Shown: positions 40,569 to 51,805 of the stretch, one piece after another | How positions within the stretch are numbered: position 1 is the first letter of the stretch | How the letters are laid out: the number at the start of each line of letters is the position of its first letter | Source: Rebecca billardiae RCC1528 | Taxonomy: Eukaryota; Haptophyta | DNA length: 64,000 nt | NCBI GenBank assembly: GCA_965240325.2 | Contig: OZ251225.1 | Location: 558,001-622,000, forward strand | Direction of reading: 5' to 3' | The notes under the pieces: model-generated | Seen by the model: only the letters and a program-made list of their open reading frames with translations | The model's database searches: none | What the model was told of the DNA's origin: nothing | Position numbers and translations under genes: made by a program

Positions 40569-42011
40569 ATGGCGCCGACGACGCGCGCGCGTACCAAGAC
40601 GCTCTCGGCAGCGGCGGCGGTGCGGCTGACCGACGTGCCGCCCGAGCTGATCGCGCGCATCCTCGGCCACCTCAATGGCACGCGCGACCTCGCTGCCGCC
40701 AACGCCGCCGCGCGCCTCTTCCGCGGCGCACCGCTCGAGCACGCGCTGCGCGAGCGCGCGCACGCGCGCGGGCACGAGGCTGCGTTGCCGGCGGCGCTGC
40801 GCGCGGGCGTGTCCACGTGGGCGGAGGAGCTGTTCGCGTGCGAGCACATACTGAAGCTCGCACACGCGCACGCGCACGTCGCGTCCGCCAGCCTCATTCC
40901 TGAGATGCTATTTTCTGCCTTTATTGACGCGGACGGCGGCGTGCACACATGCGGCGCGCCGCTTGGCCATCCCGAGTTCAGCATGGGTACGAACGTGCTC
41001 GTGCCGACGCGCGTGAACTCGCTGGCGGCGGTGCGCGTGCGTGCAATCGCTGCCGGCAGCTTCCACCTGCTCGCGCTGAGCGAGGCGGGCGCCGTGTACG
41101 CGTGCGGCCGCAACGGCGACGGCCAGCTGGGTGTGGGCGACAAGGCTGAGCGACGGGCGTTCGTGCAGGTGGCGGCGCTGGGCGCGGAGCTCGTCGTCGG
41201 CATAAGCGCTGGCGGTTGCCACAGCCTCGCGCTCACGGCTGCGGGCGTGGCGTACAGCTGGGGCCTCAATGTGTTCGGCCAGCTCGGCCACGGCGACACG
41301 AAGCACCGGCTGGAGCCGACGCGCATCGAGGCGCTGGACGGCGTGCGAGTGGGCGGCGTGGCCGCGGGCGGCTGGCACACGCTGCTGCTCTCGGCGCGCG
41401 GCGCCGTGTACTCGTGCGGCGATGGCTACGAAGGCCGTCTTGGCCACGGTGACGAGCAGCAGCAGCGCACACCGCGGCGCATCGAGGCGCTTGCTGGTGT
41501 GCGCGCCGTGCACGTGAGCGCGGGCTACGGGCACAGCCTGGTGGTGGACGCAGCGGGCGGCGTGCACTCGTTCGGAGACGGTAGCAAAGGCGCGCTCGGT
41601 GGCGGTGGCGCGCTCGGCCACGGTGGCGTGGCCATTCGGCTGGTGCCCACGCGCATCGAAGCTTTGGGCGGCATGCGTGTCGTGCGCGCCAGCGCGGGCG
41701 GTTGCAACAGCGCCGTGGTGTGTGCGGACGGCAGCGTGCACGCGCTTGGGGACAATGACTGTGGCCAGCTGGGGCTGGGGGACACAGTGGATCGCACGCT
41801 GCCCGCGCGGATGGAGGGCCTCGCGCATGCGCGCGTGGTCAACTGCTCGCTTGGCCAAGCTCACGCCCTCTACGTCACAGTGGATGGCAGCGTGCACGCG
41901 TGCGGCTTACATTCAGGCGCGCTGGGCCTGGGCGTGGGCATCGATGGCGGAATGCAGCCGACGCTTCAGCGCGTGGCGCAGCTGCCGCCCCTGCGCTGTG
42001 GCCCGCGCTGA
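40569..42011 (+). CDS. F-box-like/RCC1-repeat protein A
   Basis: 480 aa from ATG 40569. Residues about 18-54 (VRLTDVPPELIARILGHLN, then RDLAAANAAARLF) are an F-box-like helix set. The rest is an RCC1-type propeller of about six repeats, each with HTCGAPLGHPE-, YACGRNGDGQLGVGD-, YSWGLNVFGQLGHGD-, YSCGDGYEGRLGHGD- or HALGDNDCGQLGLGD-type turns and G-x-H-(S/T)-L-x-L strands. F-box proteins of this kind act as SCF ubiquitin-ligase adaptors with the propeller binding the substrate; the target is unknown. Compared with paralogue B it has an insertion in the fifth repeat (GSKGALGGGGALGHGG). The upstream in-frame extension to 40497 does not begin with a useful start. No intron. Confidence 0.85.
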   Translation: MAPTTRARTKTLSAAAAVRLTDVPPELIARILGHLNGTRDLAAANAAARLFRGAPLEHALRERAHARGHEAALPAALRAGVSTWAEELFACEHILKLAHAHAHVASASLIPEMLFSAFIDADGGVHTCGAPLGHPEFSMGTNVLVPTRVNSLAAVRVRAIAAGSFHLLALSEAGAVYACGRNGDGQLGVGDKAERRAFVQVAALGAELVVGISAGGCHSLALTAAGVAYSWGLNVFGQLGHGDTKHRLEPTRIEALDGVRVGGVAAGGWHTLLLSARGAVYSCGDGYEGRLGHGDEQQQRTPRRIEALAGVRAVHVSAGYGHSLVVDAAGGVHSFGDGSKGALGGGGALGHGGVAIRLVPTRIEALGGMRVVRASAGGCNSAVVCADGSVHALGDNDCGQLGLGDTVDRTLPARMEGLAHARVVNCSLGQAHALYVTVDGSVHACGLHSGALGLGVGIDGGMQPTLQRVAQLPPLRCGPR

Positions 42012-42993
42012 GCGACCGGCCCGTGGCGGGTGCGGTGCTCACGCGCAGTCTTGCGAGTGCGGCGTGTGCGAGTGCTCGCCGCTGCTCTCTTCGGACATGG
42101 TCAGTGAGGCGTTGCAGCCATGTGCCAGCCACTGAGGCCCGCTGCCATCAGCCCTGTGCTGTGCGGCGTGCGCTGCTGTGCGCACGCCCACGGGCAGCGC
42201 ATGCAGCCTCGCGTGGCAGCACGGCGCTCGAGCTCGCGCTGCGCGTCGCGTGATGCGCCGGCGGATGGCGAGGGCATTGTAGTGGGGCACTCATCGAGAG
42301 TGAGATGGCGCGCGATGAGGATGCGCAAATGCATTGCCATTGATGAGCTGATGCGTGCGTGGGACGTGGGTACCGCACAGCGGCAGCGCACCGCGTGGTG
42401 TCGCACTGCAAGTACCTTGGGAAACCAGCTGGGGTCACCTGTCTAGTGAAGACTAAGCCCACTTCGGACTCGCGGGAATGGAATGGCTGCTCGTGCGCGC
42501 TGTTATATTTATACTTATAATCTCGCCCCTGCCTGAGCAGCTGTGTGCGTCTCTTATTGACGATGCGATATAACGACCGCGGGCTCGTGGCAGCTGACTA
42601 ATCCGCAGCCGGACTGAGGCCCGAGAGGCCGGCCTCAGACGTCCTCCACTTAGTCCATGCATGCTTTGCACCAGCCGGATCGCTGGCCAGTGAGACAGGC
42701 CACAGGAAGCCAGGATCCAAGGCCAGGCCCACTGGCGCGAGGACACCGCATCACCTTTGCCTGCGCCGATCGAACCCGGGAGCGACGCACCCGCGACGGG
42801 CCGCGGCGCGTGTCCACACAGTGGACGACAGTGATCGTTGGCAGGGCGGAGCTCTGGCCAGGCTGACGGATTCAGTCGTTAAGGGTGGCACAGTGGGCTG
42901 CAACCACTCGGGCCTCCACTTGGAGGTATCCCAACTGTCGACGACGTCGCCGATCTGGTGACTGCGTAGCAGTGGGCATAACATACTACATCG

Positions 42994-43083
<90 letters not shown>

Positions 43084-43262
43084 CATTGGCATTGCCGATC
43101 ATGCGGCGAACAAGGAACAAGGACCGCTTGTCGTTAGTAAACTGTTGTAATCTCGCCTGCCTGAGCTGTGTGCGTCTCTTATTCTTAGTAAACTGTATGG
43201 GGTAGCTGGACCAAGGGTGCCGGGTGGAGGGTACCGCCCTTCCCGGAAAGCATCCGCGCAGC
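42012..43262. other. Intergenic region between RCC1 paralogues
   Basis: About 1.25 kb. The first 330 bp (42012-42340) are duplicated after the second paralogue (44691-45050). A (TA)n tract lies at 42996-43082. The word GCGTCTCTTATTCTTAGTAA near 43172 also occurs at 7076, and a partial version is at 42546. No gene. Confidence 0.5.
42996..43082. repeat. (AT)n microsatellite
   Basis: About 86 bp of uninterrupted AT dinucleotide. Confidence 0.97.
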
Positions 43263-44690
43263 ATGGCGCCGACGACGCGCGCCCGCACTCAGGTGCGCTC
43301 GACAGCGGCGGCGGTGCGGCTGACCGGCGTGCCGCCCGAGCTGATCGCGCGCATTCTCGCCCAGCTCGATGACGTGCGCGACCTCGCCGCCGCCAACGCC
43401 GCCGCTCGCCTCTTCCGCGGCGCGCCGCTCGAGCACGCGCTGCGCGAGCGCGCGCGCGCGCGCGGGCACGAGGCCGCGCTGCCGGCGGCCCTGCCCGCGG
43501 GCGTGTCCACGTGGGCGGAGGAGCTGTTCGCGCGTGAGTGCATACTGGAACTCGCGCACGCGCATGCGTACGTCGCCTTCGCCAGCCCAACCTTCGGTAT
43601 GGGCTTTTCCGCCTTTGTTGACGGTGCCGGCGACGTGCACACATGCGGTGCACCGCTGGGCCATCCCGAGCTCAGCATGGAGACGGCCGTGCTCGTGCCG
43701 ACGCGCGTAAGCTCGCTGGCGGCGATGCGCGTGCGGTCCGTCGCGGCGGGTGGGTACCACCTGCTCGCGCTGAGCGAGGCGGGCGCCGTGTACGCGTGCG
43801 GCAGCAACGAGTACGGCGAGCTTGGCGTGGGCGACAAGGCTGAGCGACGGGCGTTCGTGCGGGTGGTGGCGCTGGGCTCGGAGCTCGTCGTCAGCATCGC
43901 TGCAGGTTACTATCACAGCCTCGCGCTGACGGCTGCCGGCGCGGCGTACAGCTGGGGCCACAACAGCCAAGGCCAGCTCGGCCACGGCGACACGGAGGAC
44001 CGGCTGCAGCCGACGCGCATCGAGGCGCTGGCCGGCGTGCGCGTGGGCGGCGTGGCCGCGGGCGCGGGGCACACGCTGCTGCTCTCGGCGTGCGGCGCCA
44101 TGCACTCGTGCGGGAATGCCAATGCTGGTCGGCTTGGTCACGGCGACGGGCAGGAGCAGCGCACGCCGCTGCGCATCGAGGCACTGGCGGGCGTGCGCGC
44201 CGTGCACGTGAGCGCTGGCTTCACGCACAGCCTGGTGGTGGACGCGGCGGGCGGCGTGCACTCCTTCGGGGGCGGTGGCGGTGGCGCGCTCGGCCACGGT
44301 GACGGAGAGCATCGCTTTGTGCCCACGCGCATCGAAGCACTGGGTGGCATGCGTGCCGTGCGCGCCAGCGCTGGCCATGCCAGCAGTGTGGTGGTGTGTG
44401 CTGACGGCAGCGTGCACGCGTTTGGGAGCAACTACTTGGGCCAGCTGGGGCTTGGGGACCAAGTGGATCGCGCGCTGCTGCCCGAGCGAGTGGAGGGCCT
44501 CGCGCATGCGCGCGTGGTCGAGTGCTCACTGGGTCAAGCCTACGCCCTCTGCGTCACAGCGGACTGCTGTGTGCATGCGTGCGGCGCACATTCGGGCGCG
44601 CTCGGCCTGGGCGTGGACAGCGATGGCGGAGAGCAGCCGACGCCGCAGCGCGTGGTGCAGCTGCCGCCCCTGCGCTGTGGGCTGCACTGA
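43263..44690 (+). CDS. F-box-like/RCC1-repeat protein B
   Basis: 475 aa from ATG 43263, a close paralogue of protein A: the first residues MAPTTRART are identical and the F-box-like region (VRLTGVPPELIARILAQLD) and all RCC1 repeats align along the whole length. Typical turns are YACGSNEYGELGVGD, YSWGHNSQGQLGHGD, HSCGNANAGRLGHGD, HSFGGGGGGALGHGD and HAFGSNYLGQLGLGD. Divergence concentrates in the loops between repeats, which in RCC1 propellers form the binding face, consistent with altered partner choice after duplication (inference). The gene's 3' flank is duplicated too, so the event copied about 1.8 kb. The leader contains the sequence shared with 7076. No intron. Confidence 0.85.
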   Translation: MAPTTRARTQVRSTAAAVRLTGVPPELIARILAQLDDVRDLAAANAAARLFRGAPLEHALRERARARGHEAALPAALPAGVSTWAEELFARECILELAHAHAYVAFASPTFGMGFSAFVDGAGDVHTCGAPLGHPELSMETAVLVPTRVSSLAAMRVRSVAAGGYHLLALSEAGAVYACGSNEYGELGVGDKAERRAFVRVVALGSELVVSIAAGYYHSLALTAAGAAYSWGHNSQGQLGHGDTEDRLQPTRIEALAGVRVGGVAAGAGHTLLLSACGAMHSCGNANAGRLGHGDGQEQRTPLRIEALAGVRAVHVSAGFTHSLVVDAAGGVHSFGGGGGGALGHGDGEHRFVPTRIEALGGMRAVRASAGHASSVVVCADGSVHAFGSNYLGQLGLGDQVDRALLPERVEGLAHARVVECSLGQAYALCVTADCCVHACGAHSGALGLGVDSDGGEQPTPQRVVQLPPLRCGLH

Positions 44691-45304
44691 GTGACCTGCC
44701 AGTGACGGGTGCGGTGCCCACGCGCAGCCTTGCGAGTGTGGCGCGTGCGAGTGCTCGCCGCTGCTCTCCTGTCGTTTAGCGAGGCCTCGCACCCATGTGC
44801 CAGCTACCGAGGCCAGCTCTGCCATCGTCAGCCCAGTGACCTGTGCCGAGTGCGCTGCTGTGCGGTGCACACGGGCCGCGCATACAGCCTCTTGTGGCGG
44901 CACTGCGGTGCTGGAGCAGCCGCTCGGGCTCGCGCTGCGCGTGGCGTCACTGGCGTGATGCGCCGGCGGATGGCGAGGGCATCGTAGGGCGCTACTCGTC
45001 GAGAGTGAGAACTGAGATGGCGCGCGATGATTCTGATGAGTGATGAAGCGCACATATTGGCACGACAGAATCACAGATGTCGCGCGCGTCAGCATTGACG
45101 GATTTTCATTGCATGAGCTGATGCGCGCGCGTGGGTCGTTTCAACTTAGTACCGCGCACACCGCACGCGTTATACAAGCAGTCCACTCGTCGGGCTGGCG
45201 GTCACGACGAAGCCAGTTATGTTAGCGTATATATGTACATATATATATATATATAGTATAGAGAGAGAGAGCAGAGTGAGAGAGAGAGAGCAGATGAGAG
45301 AGAG

Positions 45305-45496
<192 letters not shown>

Positions 45497-46253
45497 ATAC
45501 AAATGACGAATGACAGCATCAGTCGTATAGTAGACTTATAATAATATTAAGAAGCAGCTAGTACTGACTGACGATGTCTATGATGCTAGCTAGTGAGTGA
45601 AGTTCTGACTAGCCCGGATAGACTGACTGCTACTGAGAGCCTGAGACCGGCTGATCTAGAGTCGGGGCGATGGCCGACGCGACGGGAGTGGTGGGTTTGG
45701 CAGTCCGCGGCGGTTATCGCGTTATGACTGCCGCGCCGCTGCTCCGCCGCCGCCCGTGCCCCTCCCCGCTAGGTGGGCGTACGGTCCGCGGCCGGACGCG
45801 GGCTCGGCGCTCGCAGCGGCATCGCCGGAGTGAGTAGTGACCGGACTGTGTCTGTGACGATATGGAGTCGTCGGAAGCAGCTCGCCTTTGCGGCGCGGGC
45901 ACCAAGCGAAAAGGGAGCGTACCTGCAGACGGGCACCCTCGGCGGGACCGGCGCACCTTTGGGGCCCCGGTCAGGGCAGCCCTCATCCGTCATCGCCGTG
46001 ATCGCGCAGCCGCGACCGGCTTCCGCTGCGACTGCCCCCTGGCGCACCCTGAGTGAGCCACCCTGCCCGGCCGACGCCAGCACCGCGGCCCCGCCGGCCG
46101 TGTGCCCCCGGGCGGCAGTCCGGCGGCGCCGGCACACGCACGGACAGCCAGCGGCGCTCCTCCACCTCCCGCCCGCCCTCCCTGGCGTGGAATCGCCGCG
46201 CTGGGGCCGAGTGCGGCTTGACGGTCCGCAGCGTCCAACTCGGGCAACTCCAC

Positions 46254-46276
46254 GGGGGGGGGGGGGGGGGGGGGGG
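46254..46276 (+). repeat. Poly-G run
   Basis: Twenty-three consecutive G. It would form quadruplex-type structure and is a likely sequencing or assembly weak point. Confidence 0.95.
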
Positions 46277-46690
46277 TGCTGGCGGGCGGGCGGGCGCTGC
46301 CTCGCCGCCCTGCCCCCCCGTGGCGACTACTGAGTGCGGCTTAGAGCACGTCAGATTGCCTTACATGATAGACAGGCGCACCGGCACCGGCACCGATGAC
46401 TTAGACTTAGAGTTAGACTGTCTTGAGTGAAGTTACTGTTAGAGTGAGAGTGAGAGTGAGACCGGCTGATCTAGCTAGAGTGCTTCCGGGCGGGGAATCG
46501 AAACTCGAAACTGAAAAATGACCATCATTCTTCCCCGGGATCCAGCCAGGACCCCGGCCGCCGCAGCCGCCGCCGCCCCGGCCGGCGCGGCCGGGCCGGG
46601 GCCGGGTGCAAAGAGTCCGCGGACGCACGCGCGTCAAGGTCGTCATCGTCAAACGCGCTTGACCCGCGCACGCCGCGGCGCTCCGCCGGG

Positions 46691-48838
46691 ATGCGTGCGT
46701 GCCTTCTGCTGGCGGCCCTCGCGTGCGCGGTCGGCGTCACGCGGCCGATGCGCACTCGACCGCTCTTCGCACGAGCCGCCATGCGCGCGCTCGCGCCGCC
46801 GTACCGCCGCGCGGCGCGCCGGCCGGGCCTCGGCGGCCCAGAGCGCGAGCGGCTGCTGGCGCTCGCGGCGGCGATGACGGAGGCGGAGCCGGCGCCGAGC
46901 GCGTCCGTCGGCGCGGGCCTGGCGCAGCCCGCGCGCCCCGCTCGCGAGGGCCGCGCGCGCCGGCTGAGCGACCTGCTCATCCTCGCGCGCGTGAAGGAGT
47001 CGCTCGCCGCTTCGCAGTTTGCGCTCCGGCTCGCAGCCGACTTTGCGCACGACCCGTCGGCGCTGCGCGACATCGACTTTGCCGGGCTGGCGCGGGCGCT
47101 GGAGCGCGAGCGTGCCGTCATCGTCGCCGAGCTCTCGGGCCGCGTGCTCGCCTCGCACGAGCTCGACTCGCTCGTGGGGCGCATCGACGCGGACGCGCGC
47201 GCGCTCGCAGTCGCCGCAGACGGCCAGCTGCCGCGCGCCGAGGACGTGGAGCAGCAGAAGCCGCTGAGGCTGCCGCTCTCGCGGCTGCACGTGCCGCTCA
47301 CGCTCGAGGTGTCCGCCGCCACGGGCGCCGAGCTCGGCGGCGTCGCGCTCGGCAACGCCAGCGCGCTGCGCTCCGCGCTGCGCGCGCGCGCGATCGCGGA
47401 CGGCCACAGCGATGCGCACGCGGACTCCTTGTCCTCCCTCTCAGCGGCGCTCGAGGGCCCGCGGACGGACGGCGAGCAGTTGACCGCGTTCGTGCGCGGG
47501 CTGTGGTCGCGGCTGAACGGGCGCAGCCCCGACCGGCTGCAGCTGCAGCTCGAGGCCGACGCCAACGCCCTCACCCGCCTCGGCCGCGAGATGGCGACCC
47601 TGCGCGCAGAGCTGGCTGGCACGGCCGCGCGCACGGAGGTGCGCGCGCGCGCGGCCGTCGCGCGCGCGGGGCGCAGCCGCCGCAGCGAGCCGCGCGGCGT
47701 GCGCGCGGCGGCGGCCTGAGCGCGTGCGCGCCCTCCTCCTGCCCCCGCGCCGCGCCCTCCCCGCCCCCAACCCTCGCGCGCGCGGCGTGTGCAGGCGGTG
47801 GCGCAGCTGATGGCGCGGCAGGGCATGCGGCCGCTGCCGACAGCGCCGCTGCAGCCGAGCGTGGCTGCGCTGGACGCACTGCGCGCCGAGCTCGAGCACC
47901 GCACGCTGGCGATCCACCTGGAGCGCGTGTACGCCGCGCTGGAGGGCGAGCTGCTCGCCGCGCTGGGCACCACCGCCACCGACGCCGACGCCGACGCCGC
48001 CACCGCCGCCCACGCCCACGGCGGCGGCGGCGGGCACGGCGCGGACGCGGGCGGCCTTGTGGGCGTGCGCGCCACCGGCTTTGGGCCCTTCATCAGCCGC
48101 TTCGAGGAGTGCGACGCCGCGCTCGGCGCGCTCGAGGGCGCGCTGGAGGTGGCGCGCGAGGCGGCGGCGGCGGCGGCGGGCGGCGGCGGCGGCGGCTGCG
48201 CCGCGCGCGACGCCGCCTCCGCCCCGCCCGGCGCGGCGCAGCCCGCCGCCCTCGCCGCGGGAGCGTCCTCGCTCGCGGCCGCGACGCTGGCCGCGGACGA
48301 GTGCGCGCCGCTCACCGTGCCCGAGCGCGTGCGCGGCGCGCTGGAGGCGGCGGAGCGCGAGACGCTCTCGCTGCTCTCGACGCTCGGGCTGCCCGCCGCG
48401 GCGGCGGACGACGCGGGCGCGTCGGACGTCGGCCTCGCCGCCGTGCGCGCCTCCCTCGGCGGCTGGCTCGCGCGCGCGAGGCGCGGCCTGGCCTTCTTTG
48501 CGCGCGGGCTGCGCGTGCTGTGGCAGGACGTGGGGCTGGCGCTGCAGCTCGTGCTGCGCGCGTGCCGGGGGTACACGCTGCGCCCGCGCGAGGTGCGCGC
48601 GGTGCAGCGCACGCTGAAGGACGTGGTGATGCTCGTGCCCTTCACCGTGCTCATGCTGCTCCCGCTCTCGCCCATCGGCCACCTGCTCGTCTTCTCCTTC
48701 CTGCAGCGCACCTGCCCCGGCTTCTTCCCGAGCGCCTTCACCGAGACGCGCCAGGGCATGCTCGACATGTACGACGAGATCACGCGCAGCGCGGGGGAGA
48801 GCGAGGGGGCGGCGTGGGAAGCGGCCGGGGCCGCCTGA
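46691..48838 (+). CDS. LETM1-like protein, possibly plastid-targeted
   Basis: Two exons, join(46691..47638, 47795..48838), 663 aa. Near the C-terminus (from about residue 578) is the LETM1 core: LRPREVRAVQRTLKDVVMLV, a hydrophobic stretch with PFTVLMLLPLSPIGHLLVF, then PGFFPSAFTET. In LETM1 this segment is the membrane helix plus the start of the ribosome-binding-like domain; LETM1 proteins handle K+/H+ or Ca2+/H+ exchange and organise mitochondrial or plastid membranes. The N-terminus MRACLLLAALACAVGVTRPM, followed by a basic Arg/Ala-rich region, looks like a signal peptide plus transit peptide, the bipartite leader used for secondary plastids; a mitochondrial leader is the alternative. The 156-bp intron 47639-47794 is phase 0. 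The middle is long, acidic-to-neutral helical sequence specific to this protein. The protein stops soon after the core, lacking LETM1's long C-terminal coiled coils. Confidence 0.78.
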
Positions 48839-49139
48839 GCCGCGCGCTTAGCACAAACGGAGGCGCCGCCGATGCTGCGGCATCGGCCACTCACAAACAC
48901 CCAGTCGTGCGCGGGCACCGCCATGAGCCCCCGCGAGTCCGGTCGGGCCGGACCGTTGAACCAGTATTAGCCCAACAAGTCAACAACCCAACTTGTGACG
49001 AAGCTGACCGAAGAGGCGCAGAGCAAGGGGAGCCAGGATCCTGAGAGCAGCACGCCAGCAGAAGCGCGGGGAGGCCCCCATCGTCCGGCCCATCCGCCGT
49101 TCGGGAGCGCGCCCAGCCAGCCGCGCAGCGGCGAGGCGC
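48839..49139. promoter_or_regulatory. Intergenic region upstream of MYB gene
   Basis: 301 bp between two plus-strand genes; it should hold the LETM1-like 3' end and the MYB promoter. It is AT-richer near 48960-49000. No defined motif. Confidence 0.35.
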
Positions 49140-50533
49140 ATGGGGAACGAGCAGAGCCTCGCTGCTGAGCAGCAGCAGGCACTTCAGGCGGGCGTGCTCG
49201 GCCTCGGCGGGCCAGCCGTTGTGGCGGACAGCGGCACCAAGAAGCGGCGCGCGTCGGGCACAACTGCCATCGACGAGCGCACGCGCAAGTGGACGCGCAA
49301 GCCGGGCGACCGGAAGCAGGTCGGTGGCGGCCGGCGGCCGTATGACGTGGGGGACGCGTCTTCCGAGGAGCCCGTCCCGCCCAACGAGCACTCGGCCGAC
49401 GAGTCCGCCGGCAACAACGCGCGCGGCCGCAACGCGGCCAAGTTCATCGAATGGGTGCGGCGCGCGCACGCGCGAGGGCACGCGCTCTCGGTGGCGCGCG
49501 GCGCGGGTCGCCCACGCGGATCCCCCGCCCGGTGCCCCGCTCGACGCGCGCGCGCCGCCGCCAGGCGCCGCACGAGGACAGCATCATCCGCGAGGGGTAC
49601 GCGCAGCACGGCGCCAAGTGGACGCTGATCGCCAAGGAACTGCCCGGCCGCACGGACAACGCGGTGCGCAACCGGTGGAAGCGGCTGGAGGAGGGCGAGA
49701 CGTGGCGGCAGAACATGGTGGGCGAGGGGGTGGACGTCTCGCAGCTGCCGCCCGACCAGGTGCCCGGGTACAAGTGCCGCAAGTGCGGCCTCCCCAAGCG
49801 CGGGCACACGTGTCCCTTCAACGCGCCGCCCGTCGGCTCGCGCGGCCGGCGCGAGCTCGGCGGCTCGGCGGGCTCGGCGGACGCGGACGCGGAGGACGGG
49901 GACGTGGACGTGGGCGCGCTGCTCGGCGGGGGCTCGGCCGGGCTGGGCGGCACGCTCCAGCCCACGCCCTCGGGGCGCGTCAGCCTCGAGCAGCTGCAGC
50001 GCATGATCGGCGACGACCCGTCCTTTGCCGCGCGCCCCGGTGAGATGGGCACCCCGGGCATGCCGCCCGCGCCCGCGCTGCAGCGCCCGCCGCCCGTGGC
50101 GACGCCGCCGGCGGAGCTCTCGCGCAACACGTCGTCGATCGAGCGGCTGCTCACGCTCTCGCGCGACTTCTCCATGTCCTTCCTCCGCTCGCTCAACGGC
50201 CAGCTCGCGCCCTCGCCGCAGAACAGGACCCACCCGCCCACGCCGCCCGCGTTTGCAGACGCGTCGGCGGCCGCGGCCGAGGCGGAGGCGGACGCGATCG
50301 CGCGCGAGCTGCAGCTCGCGGCGGCGGGCGGGCCGAGCTCGGCGCGCGGCGCGCTCTCGGCCGACACGCCGCCGCCCACGCTGCAGCGCGCCGGCTCGTC
50401 GATCGAGAAGCTCCTGAGCGTGACGCGCGAGTTCTCCATGTCCTTCCTCACCGAGGTGCTCGGCCTCAGCCCGGGGAAGAAGCAGCGCTCGAACCTCAGC
50501 GAGCGGCGCGCGGGCGGCGGCGGCGCGGCGTGA
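49140..50533 (+). CDS. Single-repeat MYB transcription factor with zinc-knuckle-like motif
   Basis: Two exons, join(49140..49454, 49565..50533), 427 aa. Splicing out 49455-49564 (110 bp) places Trp105, the last codon of exon 1, before APHEDSIIREGYAQHGAK and creates a canonical MYB repeat with W-x18-W-x18-W (Trp105, 124, 143) and the recognition helix ELPGRTDNAVRNRW. Directly after it is GYKCRKCGLPKRGHTCPF, a C-x2-C-x6-H-x-C zinc-knuckle-like motif (176-188). The C-terminal half is disordered but carries two copies of SSIE-[RK]-LL-x2-[ST]-R-[DE]-FSMSFL (near 294 and 383), perhaps docking helices. A nuclear DNA-binding regulator is predicted. The intron splitting the first MYB tryptophan from its helix hides the domain from simple ORF calls. 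Target genes unknown. Confidence 0.87.
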
Positions 50534-51344
50534 GCCGCGCGGCCGAGCGCGGCCGTGGGCGCGGCGCGGCGCGGGCGCACAGCAAGCCGCCTTCCCGCCG
50601 GCGGGCGTCGCAGCGCCCGCGCGCACCGGAGGCGTGGCCACTGGCACCGCTGTGAGCGCAGGCGCCGAGCCTGCAGCCGGACCCGTGTGACTGAGCGGCT
50701 TGGCACGCGGCCCCAGCACAACACAGCACACATGCACGCTCGCGCTGTCGTCGGGCCATCGGCCGTGCTGCGCGCCGCGGGACAACTGCGCATCGGCATC
50801 ACGCTGGGCCAGAGCCCTGCGGGCCGCTGACGGTGCTCGCGCTGCCTGCCGGCTTGCTATGCAGCCGCTTGCACGCGGATCATCGACATCGGCGGGACGG
50901 CGAGTCACTGAGAGTCTGGTGAGACTGGTGACCCGCGGGCCGCACAAGATCTAACAGTACGTCACTGCCACAATTCACGACAAGCTGCTACCACTTGTAA
51001 GGTCCATATTACCATGGCATCATGACCTATATTCCGGTATTGTGACCCGCACCGCGCCTGTGCCTGTTGCGAGCGCCCGAGTCCGAGCCGCCGCTCGACG
51101 GTCATAACTCGGCATCGAATAATCCAAACTCGTTACCGTCGGTAAGCAGTCAGCACTTATATTATTATATAATCTATGATGCTGTTATTCTGTGACTGTG
51201 ATGAGTTATTAAGATCTGAGTCACTCACGGAATATCTGGAATCGACTTTCATAACTAGCTTCAGCTTGCCCGAGACTGAATCAGAATTTGAAGACAGAAT
51301 GTCGGCGGCGTCATGTCAGCTTCGCAGTCATGTGCTGATTACTA

Positions 51345-51428
51345 ATTCTATATGATTTAAAATTCTATATGATTTACAGACACAGGCACGAGCCACGAGG
51401 GCACAGCTCTCCTGATTCGTCTGTCGTG
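51345..51428 (+). repeat. Short dispersed repeat, copy 2
   Basis: Same element as 38597-38657; here AATTCTATATGATTTA is tandemly duplicated at the left end. Confidence 0.75.
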
Positions 51429-51712
51429 GTGCTGGTCGAAGCGGCTTGCAGCAGTGGCAGCGGTGCGAGCACGTTGTCGTTGACAATGTTGGTCGCCAGG
51501 GTTGATTGATGATCCGGGATGTTCATGTTCGGTCGTCGTCGACGTCAGTCGTCAGGCCCGCCAGGAAGTGCATGCCGCATGGGTACCAAATCAAAGGCGG
51601 GTGAGCATGTTGGTGTCGGCAAGGGCGTCACCTACTGGTCAGCAGCTGGTGGATGACGGATGTCGTCGCCTACTTGGTCAGTGGCTACTGGCCGGCGATC
51701 GGAAAGTTCCGG

Positions 51713-51805
51713 ACCCGCTCTGGCCGATACACACCCGGCCGCTCTGCGCGTGGTGGAACCACGCTCGCAGAGCGGCCGGGGCTAACCTCAGAGATCGGGC
51801 CCGTG
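51713..51805 (+). repeat. Hairpin unit, left copy of inverted pair
   Basis: Contains a perfect 15-bp stem, CCCGGCCGCTCTGCG (51734-51748) against 51766-51780, with a smaller CGTGG/CCACG stem in its loop. The whole unit recurs inverted at 52504-52605. Confidence 0.75.

Noticed and set aside
42740-42850. Possible minus-strand tRNA from a GGGTTCGATC B-box word
   Set aside because: No A box at the right distance, and neither the T stem nor the acceptor stem pairs.
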